A DNA stretch of 64,000 nucleotides from Cobetia sp. cqz5-12 (GTDB taxonomy: Bacteria > Pseudomonadota > Gammaproteobacteria > Pseudomonadales > Halomonadaceae). The translations under genes were made by a program, and so were the position numbers. The DNA is taken from assembly GCF_016495405.1 (NCBI RefSeq), contig NZ_CP044522.1, forward strand, positions 1,860,001-1,924,000, written 5' to 3'. Under the pieces are notes generated by a model. It saw only the letters and a program-made list of their open reading frames with translations, ran no database searches and was not told the origin of the DNA. This document shows, one piece after another, positions 35,107 through 44,847 of this stretch. Within the stretch, counting starts at the first letter, position 1, and every line of letters starts with the position of its first letter.

Positions 35107-36571
35107 ATTCCAGGAAGCGCAACAGCGCCTCACGCTGGTCAGTCGGCAGGGCCACGACGGCATCGCGGCTTGGTTGGGCTTCGCCGCCATGCCAGAGCAC
35201 GGCCTCAAGCAGGGTGCGTGCACGGCCATCATGCAAGAAGCCTGTGGCTGGGTTGACCGTCTGGGCCAGGCCGATGCCCCAGAGGGGCGGTGTGCGCCAC
35301 TCATTGCCGGTCGCCTCGAATTCGCGGCGATCATCCGCCAATCCTTCCCCCATGTCATGCAGCAGCATGTCGCTGTAGGGCCAGATCGTCTGATCGGCCA
35401 GTTGTTCCGCCACGCCGCCGGATTGGGTGGTCAGGCGTGGGCGGTGGCAGCTGGCACATTCAAGCTCCCGGAACAGCTGCTCGCCTTGGCGCACCGTCGG
35501 GTCATCGATGTCACGTCGTGTCGGTACGGCGAGATTGCGCGAATAGAAGGCCACGTTGTCCATGACATTGTCTTCCACCTCAATCGTTCCTCCGTCGGGG
35601 AGGTCATCGCATTTCTGGACCGGCGTGCAGTCGGTGGAGCTGACGAGATCCGATGTCAGGCCCATGTCCCCGGCGAAGGCCTTGGCACTCTGCTGTCGCA
35701 CATCGGGCTGGCCGGCCTTCCAGCCGAAACGCCCCATCACCTCGCGTTGCTCGGCGAGTGACCAGACGGTATTGGGGCGGCCGCTGATGCCATCGCCATC
35801 GGCATCCTGCGGGTCTGCCCATTCACGCAATGTCTCGTCGCTGACCGCCTCGAGCAGCCCGAGACCCACCATGCCAGGCGCGAGGCGCGGTGAGAGTGCG
35901 ATGGGCCCCGGGTCTCCGAAGCCGGGTTCGGCCAGAGAGTAGTGTGGCTTGCGAAGCGACACGACCTGCCCGTCCGCGAGTGGCACGAGGACTTCCTCGT
36001 AATCCACCTGCATGCGACCTTCGCGCTCGATGCCAGGCACGGCGGCATTCTGCAATTGGGTACCATAGACAGGATGCGGCATCACCCCGGCGATACGCCG
36101 GAATTCGCGCTCCTCATCGCTCCAGCTGTCCTCGTGACTGTCCGGCAGACCCAGGCGCAGGAAGAGGCCCACCGAGGGATCGCCCTCGGCTGGCAGGCTG
36201 CCGCGACCATCCTTGACGTGGCAGTTCTGGCAGGCGTTGGTGTTGAACAGTGGGCCGAGGCCATCGCGTGCGGTGGTGCTGGCGGGTGCGATCACCCAGG
36301 GGCTCTTGAAGAAGCTGTTGCCGACACTGAAGGACAGCCGCTGATCGAAGCTCAGGTTCTTGGCCGGCAGTGAGTAAGCGTTGGTATCGTGCTTGCGCAC
36401 GCTGCCGTCGCCACCGCTTCTGGCAGTTTTCTGCATTGGCAGTTCGGCCAGGTATGCGCTCACGGTCAGCGGTGACTGGGCGGCCTGTGCCACGTCGAGG
36501 GGCAGGGCGGCAAGCATTATGGCGACAGACAATGCGTGAAGTGTGGGATGTTTCGGGATGACGTGTGACAT
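35099..36571 (-). CDS. Di-haem c-type oxidoreductase (DUF1111)
   Basis: 490-residue periplasmic di-haem protein of the family once called thiol oxidoreductase, distantly like MauG. Signal peptide about 1-31, haem sites CQNCH (114-118) and CASCH (about 370-374). It sits between two imelysin genes, as in PA4370-PA4373, suggesting redox handling of iron taken up by imelysins. ATG 36571 preferred over an in-frame TTG one codon earlier; AGGACC lies upstream. Confidence 0.9.
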   Translation of the reverse strand: MSHVIPKHPTLHALSVAIMLAALPLDVAQAAQSPLTVSAYLAELPMQKTARSGGDGSVRKHDTNAYSLPAKNLSFDQRLSFSVGNSFFKSPWVIAPASTTARDGLGPLFNTNACQNCHVKDGRGSLPAEGDPSVGLFLRLGLPDSHEDSWSDEEREFRRIAGVMPHPVYGTQLQNAAVPGIEREGRMQVDYEEVLVPLADGQVVSLRKPHYSLAEPGFGDPGPIALSPRLAPGMVGLGLLEAVSDETLREWADPQDADGDGISGRPNTVWSLAEQREVMGRFGWKAGQPDVRQQSAKAFAGDMGLTSDLVSSTDCTPVQKCDDLPDGGTIEVEDNVMDNVAFYSRNLAVPTRRDIDDPTVRQGEQLFRELECASCHRPRLTTQSGGVAEQLADQTIWPYSDMLLHDMGEGLADDRREFEATGNEWRTPPLWGIGLAQTVNPATGFLHDGRARTLLEAVLWHGGEAQPSRDAVVALPTDQREALLRFLESL

Positions 36572-36775
36572 CAATGTAGGTCCTGGCTTGCGCGGTCAGG
36601 CTGCTGATTGATCAGGATGCTCTGGGACGACTTGATGAATCAGCAGACGCGCATTAAATGCTGGCGCGAAAAGCATCAACGCCCGAACCTGTGCGTAGAC
36701 GGGTTCGGGCGTGGGGCTGCGCTGCACGGGATGAATCAATCGTTACCCCATGGACTGGCAATCTCGAGCGTGTGC

Positions 36776-38086
36776 TTAGAACTCATGGTCCGCGGTATCG
36801 GCCTTCATGCCGCTGATGCCGACATCGTCGGCGATCTCTTCGATCAGGCGGGTCTGGGCGACCAGATCCTGAATGCTGGCATTGATGATCTCGGCGCCTT
36901 TGGCATTGCCCGGGGCGATCATCTGGTCAAACTTCATGCCGCCATCGGCTTCTGCCGTGTCGACCATCACCTGCAGCTGGCCCATGGTGGTGTCCAGCGC
37001 CTCATGCATCTTCTCAGCCAGTTCCGGGTCATTCTGGGCGACGAGCGCATGCAGTGACGGGCCTTCGAAGGTGCGACCATCCAGGGTCACGTACTTGCCT
37101 TCGTAGACGTTCTGGATGCCCTTGGCATTGTAGAAGTGCGAGTAGTGGGTGTTGTCGGAGAAACAGTCGTGCTCGTCTTCATAGGAGTTGGCTTCCAGCG
37201 CGACCTTCATGCGCTCACCGGCCAGCTCACCCAACGACAGGGAGCCCATACCGAACAGCATCTTCTCGAGACCTTCACCGGCCGGCAGCGAGGTCAGTTC
37301 CGCGCGGTAGTTGGCCTTGTCGCCCTGTGCCCACTGGCCGACCATGTATTCCAGATCACTGATCAGCAGATCATTGGCCGCCAGCAGGTAGGCGCCACGG
37401 CGGTCACAGTTGCCGCCGGTGCAGTCCTCGCCCTTGGCATAGTCCGACGCCGGTCGCTCACCAGCGCCAGACTCGAAGCCATGCATGTCCTGGCCCCAGA
37501 GCAGGAATTCGATGGCGTGGTAGCCGCTGGCCACGTTGGCCTCGAAACCGCCCAGCTCGTTGAGGGAGGCCAGCAACTCCGGGGTGATCTCGGTGGTGTC
37601 GATCTTGTCGGCACCGATCTGCACGCTGTCGTTGGCGATGATGTTGGCGCTGGCGCCCGGGTTGCCCAGCTCCGCCTGATAGCCGTCGCCTTCGACATAG
37701 TCGATCAGGCCTTCATCCAGCGGCCAGGCATTCAGCTGACCTTCCCAGTCATCGACGATGGCATTGCCGAAGCGGAAGACTTCACTTTGCTGGTACGCCA
37801 CGCGCGCCTGTTTCCAGGCAGTGCGAGCCGCGGCAAGCGTCGCCTCGGACGGGGCTTCGATCAGCGCGGCGTTGGCGGCACGCAAGGCATTGGCGCTGGC
37901 CAGGGCATCGCTGTAGGTGGCGTGCGCGACGTTGGCGTACTGGGCGACGACAGCTTCGGCCGTCAGCGCCTTGTCATGTCCATCGCCATGGTGCTCAGCC
38001 AGAGCGGCACCGGTGAACATGGAGGCTGACAATGCGATGGCAGCTGCCAACGGCTTGCGTGAGGCAAAACGGAAAGAGGCAGTCAT
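36776..38086 (-). CDS. Imelysin-family iron-regulated protein (IcmP/IrpA-like)
   Basis: 436-residue exported protein, first gene of the iron operon. Signal peptide 1-30 (ALA), then His-rich EHHGDGHD at the mature N-terminus, and the canonical GxHxxE motif as GYHAIE at 188-193 within GYHAIEFLLWGQD. Family members (P. aeruginosa IcmP, cyanobacterial IrpA) are iron-repressed periplasmic or outer-membrane proteins; earlier peptidase claims are doubtful. Gap of 204 nt to the oxidoreductase gene. Confidence 0.9.
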   Translation of the reverse strand: MTASFRFASRKPLAAAIALSASMFTGAALAEHHGDGHDKALTAEAVVAQYANVAHATYSDALASANALRAANAALIEAPSEATLAAARTAWKQARVAYQQSEVFRFGNAIVDDWEGQLNAWPLDEGLIDYVEGDGYQAELGNPGASANIIANDSVQIGADKIDTTEITPELLASLNELGGFEANVASGYHAIEFLLWGQDMHGFESGAGERPASDYAKGEDCTGGNCDRRGAYLLAANDLLISDLEYMVGQWAQGDKANYRAELTSLPAGEGLEKMLFGMGSLSLGELAGERMKVALEANSYEDEHDCFSDNTHYSHFYNAKGIQNVYEGKYVTLDGRTFEGPSLHALVAQNDPELAEKMHEALDTTMGQLQVMVDTAEADGGMKFDQMIAPGNAKGAEIINASIQDLVAQTRLIEEIADDVGISGMKADTADHEF

Positions 38087-38215
38087 GTGAATCCCTTGGT
38101 CGGTCTGTTGTTATGCAGTGCGCGCAGAACGGCAGTGCGTGGGGCCGCTCGAGAAGTGGCGGGAAGTCATTACACGATCTCTCGATGGTCGGCCCGCATC
38201 TCACTGGATCATATT

Positions 38216-38234
38216 GAGAACCTTTATTATTTGC
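38216..38234 (-). promoter_or_regulatory. Weak candidate Fur site upstream of imelysin operon
   Basis: Plus-strand GAGAACCTTTATTATTTGC matches 11 of 19 consensus positions in a short AT-rich patch 130 bp before the imelysin start. Supported mainly by known Fur control of the homologous Pseudomonas operon. Confidence 0.35.
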
Positions 38235-38291
38235 AATCGACAAAACGTGAGTCTTGCAACGCAGGGGTGCATTGACTGCAATGCGGCAATG

Positions 38292-38324
38292 CCCTGCTCA
38301 TCACCTGTAGGTGCCCGAGCAGGG
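38292..38324 (-). terminator. Two-tier hairpin after yejF
   Basis: Outer arms CCCTGCTC / GAGCAGGG and inner arms CACCT / AGGTG. It lies about 60 nt beyond the yejF stop; no T tract, so an intrinsic-terminator call is tentative. Confidence 0.5.
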
Positions 38325-38350
38325 TGATCGTATTGATCGGGCAGATCAGA

Positions 38351-38380
38351 GCAGGTCAGCTCAGGTCAGCTCAGGTCAGC
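38351..38380. repeat. Three 10-bp tandem repeats
   Basis: [GT]CAGGTCAGC three times in a row, ending 5 nt from the yejF stop codon. Possible slippage-prone repeat. Confidence 0.8.
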
Positions 38381-38385
38381 CAGTG

Positions 38386-40041
38386 TCAGGCCAGACCCGC
38401 GGCCTGTATCAAGGCGCGCGTATAGTCCTCGCGCGGGTTGCCGAGCACTTCAGCTGTCGTGCCCGTTTCCACCAGGCGGCCTTCACGCAACACCATTACG
38501 CGGTGGGATAGCGCGCGAACCACCGCCAGGTCATGGCTGATGAACAGATAGCTCAGGCCTCGGCGCGTCTGGAGTTCACGCAGCAGGGCAATCAGCTGCT
38601 TCTGCACGCTGCGGTCCAGTGCCGAGGTGGGCTCATCGAGTACCAGCAGTCTGGGCTCAAGGATCAGCGCGCGCGCCAGGGCAATACGCTGACGTTGGCC
38701 GCCGGAGAACTCATGGGGATAGCGATCGGCACACGCCGAGGGCAGTTCGACTTCCTCAAGTACCTGCGCCACCCGCTGGCGAACCTCGTCTTCGCTGAGT
38801 GTTGGATGGTGAAAGCGCAGACCTTCACTGATGATGTCCGCCACCGGCATGCGTGGGGATAGCGATCCATAGGGGTCCTGGAAGACGATCTGCATCTGGC
38901 GGCGACGCAGGCGCAGCGTGTTGCGATCCAGCGTATCGATGCGTTCGTTCTCGAGGTGGATCTCGCCCTTGGCGGCCTGCAGCTTCAAGAGCGCCAGGGC
39001 GAGTGTCGTCTTGCCGGAACCCGATTCCCCGACCACGCCAAGTGTCTCGCCGCGCGCCAAGGTCAGATCCAGCGGATGAACGGCGATGAAGTCCGCGGGG
39101 CGCTTCTGGAAAAGCTTCTTGCTGCGCGAGAAGCGCACCTCCAGCTTGCGTGCGGCCAGAACCGGTGTCGCGGCGTCCTCGGCACTCAAGTCGCTGGCGT
39201 GCCCTTCGGGTTCGGCGGCCAGCAGCTCGCGGGTGTAATCGGCCTGCGGCGCATCGAATACCTCGTCGACGCGCCCCTGCTCGATGCATTCCCCGTCGCG
39301 CATCACGATCACGCGGTCGGCGTGACGGCGCACCAGATTGAGGTCATGACTGATCAAAACCATCGCCATGCCCTGATCGCGACGCAGGCGATCCAGTAGC
39401 TGGAGTATTTCCTGCTGCACGGTGACATCCAGCGCCGTGGTCGGTTCGTCGGCGATCAACAGCGGTGGCTGATTGGCCATCGCCATGGCGATCATCACGC
39501 GCTGGCGTTGGCCGCCAGAGAGCTGGTGCGGCCAGGCATCGATCAACTCCTCGGGGCGCGGCAGCTGCACCTGGCAGAGCAGTTCCAGCACTCGCTGGCG
39601 GGCGGCATTGCCACGCAGCCCCTGCTGGAGGCGCAGGCTTTCACTGATCTGTTCGCCGACACGCGTCAGTGGGTTGAGCGAGGTCATCGGCTCCTGGAAC
39701 ACGAAGCCGATCTGACCGCCGCGCACCCGCTGCCATTGGCGTGGCGTCAGCGCGGCCAGATCCAGCGCCTTGCCGCCAGGGCGCGTGAATTCGCGCTGCC
39801 CAGTGACATGGGCATGGCCCGGCAGCAGCCCGAGACTGGCCAGCAGGCTGACGGACTTGCCTGAGCCGGACTCACCGACGATAGCCAGGCATTCGCCACG
39901 CCTGACCTCAAGCGAGAGGTGCTTGACCACCGGTGTCTTGCCAAAGCGGATGCACAGGTCATCAAGGCGCAGCACGCAGGGAGTGTTGCTTTCATTTTCC
40001 GCGCTCGGGGATGGCGTCGGGGGGATGGAGGAATGACTCAT
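38386..40041 (-). CDS. yejF: Peptide ABC transporter, dual ATPase YejF
   Basis: 551-residue protein with two complete ABC ATPase halves. First half Walker A GESGSGKSVSL (~57), signature LSGGQRQRV, Walker B LLIADEPTTALD; second half GESGSGKTTLA, FSGGQRQRI, LLVLDEPTSALD. Energises YejBE import of peptides, the route used by microcin C in E. coli. True start ATG 40041 overlaps yejE by ATGA; a much longer upstream frame is out-of-frame reading of yejE. Confidence 0.92.
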   Translation of the reverse strand: MSHSSIPPTPSPSAENESNTPCVLRLDDLCIRFGKTPVVKHLSLEVRRGECLAIVGESGSGKSVSLLASLGLLPGHAHVTGQREFTRPGGKALDLAALTPRQWQRVRGGQIGFVFQEPMTSLNPLTRVGEQISESLRLQQGLRGNAARQRVLELLCQVQLPRPEELIDAWPHQLSGGQRQRVMIAMAMANQPPLLIADEPTTALDVTVQQEILQLLDRLRRDQGMAMVLISHDLNLVRRHADRVIVMRDGECIEQGRVDEVFDAPQADYTRELLAAEPEGHASDLSAEDAATPVLAARKLEVRFSRSKKLFQKRPADFIAVHPLDLTLARGETLGVVGESGSGKTTLALALLKLQAAKGEIHLENERIDTLDRNTLRLRRRQMQIVFQDPYGSLSPRMPVADIISEGLRFHHPTLSEDEVRQRVAQVLEEVELPSACADRYPHEFSGGQRQRIALARALILEPRLLVLDEPTSALDRSVQKQLIALLRELQTRRGLSYLFISHDLAVVRALSHRVMVLREGRLVETGTTAEVLGNPREDYTRALIQAAGLA

Positions 40042-41162
40042 GCGTTCTGCTCCCGGGCGCTGATATGACGTGGGTCGAAGGCATCGCGCAGCCCTTCGCC
40101 GATGAAGACCAACAGCGTCAGCATGATGCCGAGGCTCAGGAAGGCGGTCATGCCCAGCCATGGTGCCTGCAGGTTGTTCTTGCCCTGTGCGACCAGCTCG
40201 CCCAGCGAGGGTGAACCGGCCGGCAGGCCGAAGCCGAGGAAATCCAGTGCGGTCAGGGTGGTGATGGCGCCCGTGAACAGGAAGGGGATGAAGGTCAGGG
40301 TGGCGACCATCGCGTTGGGCAGCACATGACGCCACATGATCAGGCGCGAGGGCAGGCCCATGGCGCGAGCGGCGCGCACGTATTCCAGATTGCGTGCGCG
40401 CAGGAATTCGGCGCGTACGATATCGACGATGCCCAGCCACGAGAACAGCAGCATGATGCCGGTCAGCCACCACAGGTTCGGCTCGACGATGCTGGCGAGA
40501 ATGATCAGCAGGAACAGCACCGGCAGGCCAGACCATACCTCGATCAGACGCTGGCCGATCAGGTCGACCTTGCCGCCGAAGTAGCCCTGCACGCCACCGA
40601 TCAACACCCCCAGCACCAGCGACCCCGCCGTGAGTACCAGCGCGAAGATCACCGACAGTCGGAAGCCATAGATGACGCGCGCCAGTACGTCACGGCCTTG
40701 ATCATCGGTGCCCAGCCAATGACGGGCATTGGGAGCCGACGGCGCCGGAGAGCCCAGATTGAGATCCAGGGTGTCGTAGGAGTAGGGAATCAAGGTGTTG
40801 AGCATGAAGCCCTGCGCTTCAATGGCCTCGATCACATAGGGGTCGCGATAGTCGGTGGCGGTGGGCAAAAAGCCGCCGAAGGTGGTCTCAGGATACTCGT
40901 GCAGCATCGGCAGGTAGGTCTCGCCCTGATACTCGACCAGCAGCGGGCGGTCATTGGCGATCAGCTCGGCCCCCAGCGAGAGCAGGAACAGCACGCCGAA
41001 GATCAACAGCGACCACCAGGCGCGACGGTTGTCACGAAAGGCCGCCATGCGCCGTCGGGTGATGGGCGACAGGCGAGAGGCGCGCGGCCGATGCAGTGCC
41101 TGCTGGCTGTCGTCGCTCTTGTCGTGAGCGGGTGTCTCGTGAAGGGTTGTCTCATGACGCAT
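40038..41162 (-). CDS. yejE: Peptide ABC transporter permease YejE
   Basis: 374-residue inner-membrane permease. A polar N-terminus of about 45 residues precedes the first helix (WWSLLIFGVLFLLSLGAELIA, in part), then a periplasmic segment with family sequence HWLGTDDQGRDVLARVIYG and a BPD_transp domain with EAA loop ARAMGLPSRLIMWRHVLPNA. ATG 41162 lies 1 nt after the yejB stop. Confidence 0.92.
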   Translation of the reverse strand: MRHETTLHETPAHDKSDDSQQALHRPRASRLSPITRRRMAAFRDNRRAWWSLLIFGVLFLLSLGAELIANDRPLLVEYQGETYLPMLHEYPETTFGGFLPTATDYRDPYVIEAIEAQGFMLNTLIPYSYDTLDLNLGSPAPSAPNARHWLGTDDQGRDVLARVIYGFRLSVIFALVLTAGSLVLGVLIGGVQGYFGGKVDLIGQRLIEVWSGLPVLFLLIILASIVEPNLWWLTGIMLLFSWLGIVDIVRAEFLRARNLEYVRAARAMGLPSRLIMWRHVLPNAMVATLTFIPFLFTGAITTLTALDFLGFGLPAGSPSLGELVAQGKNNLQAPWLGMTAFLSLGIMLTLLVFIGEGLRDAFDPRHISAREQNA

Positions 41163-41163
41163 G

Positions 41164-42261
41164 TCAGGCCTCCCGTGTCGCGAAGTCGATGCGCGGGTCG
41201 ATCCACACATACATCAGATCAGAGACCAGCTTCAGGATCAGGCCGATCAGGGTATAGAGATACAGCGTGCCGAAGATCAGCGGATAGTCGCGCTGCAGGA
41301 CAGCCTCGAAGCCGAGCAGCCCCAGGCCGTCGAGGGAGAAGATCACCTCGATCAGCAGCGAACCGGTGAAGAAGATGCCGACCAGCGCCGCTGGCAACCC
41401 GGCGATGATGATCAGCATGGCGTTGCGGAAGACATGCCCGTAGAGGATACGGTTCTCGCTGGCTCCCTTGGCGCGTGCCGTCAGGACGTATTGCTTGTGG
41501 ATCTCGTCCAGGAAGCTGTTCTTGGTCAGCATCGTCAGGGTCGCGAAGCTGCCGATGGCGGAGGCCAGCACCGGCAGGGCGATGTGATGGAAGTAATCCA
41601 GAATCTTGCCGACGGTGGACAGCTCCTCGAAGTCCGGCGAGGTCAGCCCTCGGAGCGGGAACCAGTCCAGATAGCTGCCGCCGGCGAAGACCACGATCAA
41701 CAGGATCGCGAACAGGAAGCCCGGAATCGCGTAGCCGACGATGACGACGCCGGAGGTCCAGATGTCGAAGCGCGAGCCGTGCATCAGTGCCTTGCGGATA
41801 CCCAGCGGGATCGAGACCAGATAGACCAGCAGTGTGGTCCATAGCCCCAGCGAGATGGAGACCGGCAGCCGCTCCAGCATCAGGTCGATCACCGGGCGAT
41901 CACGGAAGAAACTGTCGCCGAAATCGACCTGCGCGTAGTCGACGACCATGTCGGTGAAGCGCTCCCAGACCGGCTTGTCGAAGCCGAACTGCTGCTCCAG
42001 CTCCTCGATCAAGGCCGGGTCGACCCCTGATGCACCGCGATAGGTCGAGGCACCACCGCCGCCACCGCTGGTGACACCATCACCGCCGCCACTGTTGAGG
42101 CGGGTGCTGGCACCGGCACTCATGCCATCCAGACGTGACATCAGTTGTTCGATCGGGCCACCGGGGGCGGCCTGAACGATCAGAAAATTCAGCAACAGGA
42201 TTCCGAGCAGCGTCGGAATCATCAACAGAATCCGGCGCAGAATATAGGCACCCAATGGCAA
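41164..42261 (-). CDS. yejB: Peptide ABC transporter permease YejB
   Basis: 365-residue permease with [20 protein letters not shown] at the start and EAA loop [20 protein letters not shown]. An unusual Gly/Ser-rich stretch ([17 protein letters not shown], about 58-74) lies in the first periplasmic loop. Second gene of yejABEF. Confidence 0.92.
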   Translation of the reverse strand: MPLGAYILRRILLMIPTLLGILLLNFLIVQAAPGGPIEQLMSRLDGMSAGASTRLNSGGGDGVTSGGGGGASTYRGASGVDPALIEELEQQFGFDKPVWERFTDMVVDYAQVDFGDSFFRDRPVIDLMLERLPVSISLGLWTTLLVYLVSIPLGIRKALMHGSRFDIWTSGVVIVGYAIPGFLFAILLIVVFAGGSYLDWFPLRGLTSPDFEELSTVGKILDYFHHIALPVLASAIGSFATLTMLTKNSFLDEIHKQYVLTARAKGASENRILYGHVFRNAMLIIIAGLPAALVGIFFTGSLLIEVIFSLDGLGLLGFEAVLQRDYPLIFGTLYLYTLIGLILKLVSDLMYVWIDPRIDFATREA

Positions 42262-42455
42262 TCTCCCTGCGTGCCCTCCATTGTCGGCATCTGACGTACG
42301 TTGCGGAGGGCATCGTTTGTTTGTGTCGTTGCGGCATGCGCGAGATGTCAGTCGCGACGTTCATTCACCAGGCGCATCTGTCGAGCTGGTTCGCTGTGCC
42401 TGTTCAGTCGTCGGACTTGTGGGTCGGGCTTAGTTGTTGGATTTCAGCGTCCGGC

Positions 42456-44444
42456 TCATTCGCCTGGTTCCAGCGAGGCATCCTTGTCGGGCTCGACCCA
42501 CCAGCTATCCAGACTCAGCTGGTATTCCGGGAAGGGCTGCGGATAGCCGAACTTGTTCCAGAGCGCGATGCGCGTCGCCGCCAGGTGCCACTGGGGCACG
42601 ACATGGAAGCCCCAGCGCAGCACGCGATCGAGCGCCCGAGTCGCACTGAGCAGGTCTTCGCGGGTCTGCGCCTGGATCAAGGCATCGGTGAGGGCATCCA
42701 CCACCGGGCTTTTCAGGCCGATCAGATTGCGTGAGCCAGCCACGTCGGCATAGTCGCTGGTCCAGTATTCACGCTGCTCGCTGCCAGGGCTGTTGGACTG
42801 CGGATAACTGCCGACCACCACATCGAAGTCGAAGCTGCGACGGCGATTGATGTACTGGTTGACGTCGACGGTGCGAATCCGCGCCTTGATGCCGATGCGC
42901 GCCAGATTGCGAATCCACGGTTGAATGATGCGCTCGAACTGGGTGTCGTAATTGAGCACCTCAAGCGTCAGCGGCTTGCCGCTGCTGCGGCTGACCAGCT
43001 GGCCCTTGACCACTTCATAACCTGCTTCGCGCAGCAGCCCCAACGCCTTGCGCAGGCGAGGGCGCAATTCCTGTGGCTCATCGATCGGCAGAGGCTTGTC
43101 GAAGACCGCGCTGGGCAGCTCATCCTTGAAGGGCTCAAGCAGTGCGAGTTCCTTGCCGGTGGGCATGCCATCCGCGGCCATGTCCGAATTCTCGAAATAG
43201 CTGTGGGTCTGCTGGTAGGCGCCGTAGAAGAGGTTGCGGTTGATCCAGTCGAAGTCGAAGACCAGCGCCAGTGCCTCGCGGACTTTCGGGTCCTGGAAGC
43301 GCTCGCGGCGCTCGTTGAGCACGAAGCCCTGCATGCCCGCTGGGTTGCTGTCCGGAACTTCCAGCTTTTTCAGGCGGCCCTCGTGAAGCGCGGGGGTGTC
43401 GTAGGCGGTCGCCCAGTTCTTGGCGCTGCTCTCGACATGCAGATCGATGCTGCCAGCCTTGAAGGCTTCCAGTGACACGGTCTGATCGCGGTAGTAGTCG
43501 TAGACCAGTGTCTGGATATTGTGGCGACCCTTGTTGACCGGCAGGTCCTTGCCCCAGTAATCGTCGACACGCTCGTAGCGAACCTGGCGGCCGGCATCCA
43601 GAGACGCCATGCGATACGGGCCGGAACCCAGCGGGAGTTCCAGGGTGGCGCGCGTGAAGTCTCGGCTCTTCCAATAGTGCTCCGGCAGCACAGGTAGCTG
43701 CCCGATGATCAGCGGCAATTCGCGCGCGGCGTCTGGCGCCATCTCGAAGCGCACGGTGTCAGCATCGATCACGCTGACGCCGGTGACATCGTGGTAGTAG
43801 CTCTTGAAGAACGGCAGGCCTTCATCCTTGAGCAGGCGATAGGTGAAGACGACATCCTCGGCAGTCACCGCTACACCATCGTGAAAGCGCGCCCGATGAT
43901 CGATATCGAATTCGATGGCACTGCGGTCCTTGGCCAGGCGAACGCCGCTGGCCAGCAATCCGTATTCGGTGAAGGGCTCATCGGCGGAGGGGATCATCAG
44001 GGTGTCGTAGATCAGTCCGCCGAAGTAGTTGAGTCCCGCCACCGAATTGCCCTTGAGAATGAAGGGATTGGTGGAGTCGAAACTGCCGATGGCGGCGCGC
44101 GTCATGCGGCCGCCAACCGGCGCCTCAGGATTGACGTAAGGGAAGTGCGTGAAGCCGGGCTTGTGGGCGGGCTCGCCATAGATGGCCAGGCCATGCACGG
44201 TCGGGACGTCCAGCGGTGTCTGCACGTTCGAGGTGGGGGCGGTGCTGGTTGTCTGTGTGCCCGGCGCCATGTCGGCGCTGGGGCGTGAATCGGCAGGTTG
44301 CTCGCTATTCGCAGTGGACTTGGCCGTATTGGACTCAGCCGCATTGGCCGTGGCAGTGAACGAGCCGCTCACCATCAGCGCTCCCAGGCAGAGCGCACGT
44401 AGCGCGGCCCAGCGGCGGTGGGTGAGTGAAGAAACACGCTGCAT
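42456..44444 (-). CDS. yejA: Peptide ABC transporter substrate-binding protein YejA
   Basis: 662-residue periplasmic binding protein (SBP family 5) with signal peptide to about residue 35 and a Ser/Thr/Ala-rich linker (about 36-78) before the folded domain. Conserved sections include HGLAIYGEPAHKPGFTHFPY (~85) and the SBP_bac_5 core FDIDHRARFHDGVAVTAEDV. The linker is longer than in E. coli YejA. 194 nt gap to yejB. Confidence 0.9.
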   Translation of the reverse strand: MQRVSSLTHRRWAALRALCLGALMVSGSFTATANAAESNTAKSTANSEQPADSRPSADMAPGTQTTSTAPTSNVQTPLDVPTVHGLAIYGEPAHKPGFTHFPYVNPEAPVGGRMTRAAIGSFDSTNPFILKGNSVAGLNYFGGLIYDTLMIPSADEPFTEYGLLASGVRLAKDRSAIEFDIDHRARFHDGVAVTAEDVVFTYRLLKDEGLPFFKSYYHDVTGVSVIDADTVRFEMAPDAARELPLIIGQLPVLPEHYWKSRDFTRATLELPLGSGPYRMASLDAGRQVRYERVDDYWGKDLPVNKGRHNIQTLVYDYYRDQTVSLEAFKAGSIDLHVESSAKNWATAYDTPALHEGRLKKLEVPDSNPAGMQGFVLNERRERFQDPKVREALALVFDFDWINRNLFYGAYQQTHSYFENSDMAADGMPTGKELALLEPFKDELPSAVFDKPLPIDEPQELRPRLRKALGLLREAGYEVVKGQLVSRSSGKPLTLEVLNYDTQFERIIQPWIRNLARIGIKARIRTVDVNQYINRRRSFDFDVVVGSYPQSNSPGSEQREYWTSDYADVAGSRNLIGLKSPVVDALTDALIQAQTREDLLSATRALDRVLRWGFHVVPQWHLAATRIALWNKFGYPQPFPEYQLSLDSWWVEPDKDASLEPGE

Positions 44445-44847
44445 CGAAGACTTCCTTGACTGAATGACCCGGGCCTCGCGGCCGTGATGAAATGACCAGC
44501 ATATGAGCAGCGCGGCTGGTTTGCGCCTGACTCGCTATCAACTCCGCTGGCTTGGGGAGCCTGCGCGGCTGTCGACAAGTGTGGCCGGCCATCGACACAC
44601 TACCTGAGCTGCCGTGAGCTGAAGGAGAGCTGCAGAAGCGGTACGGAAGGACTGCGTCACGCGCCGGGCTGCGGCCGGTCTCCTTGCATCGACCCCGCCA
44701 AGAGTAACGAAGTTCCCTGTCAGCGGCCATGCTGCGGCGTTTGAATCGCAAACGCCCCCACCATCACGGATGGCAGGGGCGTTGGGGAGTCGCGTATCAC
44801 GGTCATTGCCAGACGCGTGAAGCGACTGGCTCAGTCGGGCTGAAGGC
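44445..44847. other. 403-bp gap upstream of yejA
   Basis: Contains the yejA promoter region and, at its far end, the mltD terminator. No credible gene. Confidence 0.5.
44751..44783 (-). terminator. Intrinsic terminator after mltD
   Basis: Arms AACGCCCC..CCATC / GATGG..GGGGCGTT (two internal mismatches) with loop ACG; on the minus strand followed by TTTGCG. Confidence 0.7.

Noticed and set aside
40042..40536. 165-residue N-terminal extension of YejF
   Set aside because: It reads yejE in another frame; the ATGA overlap and the protein family place the start at 40041.
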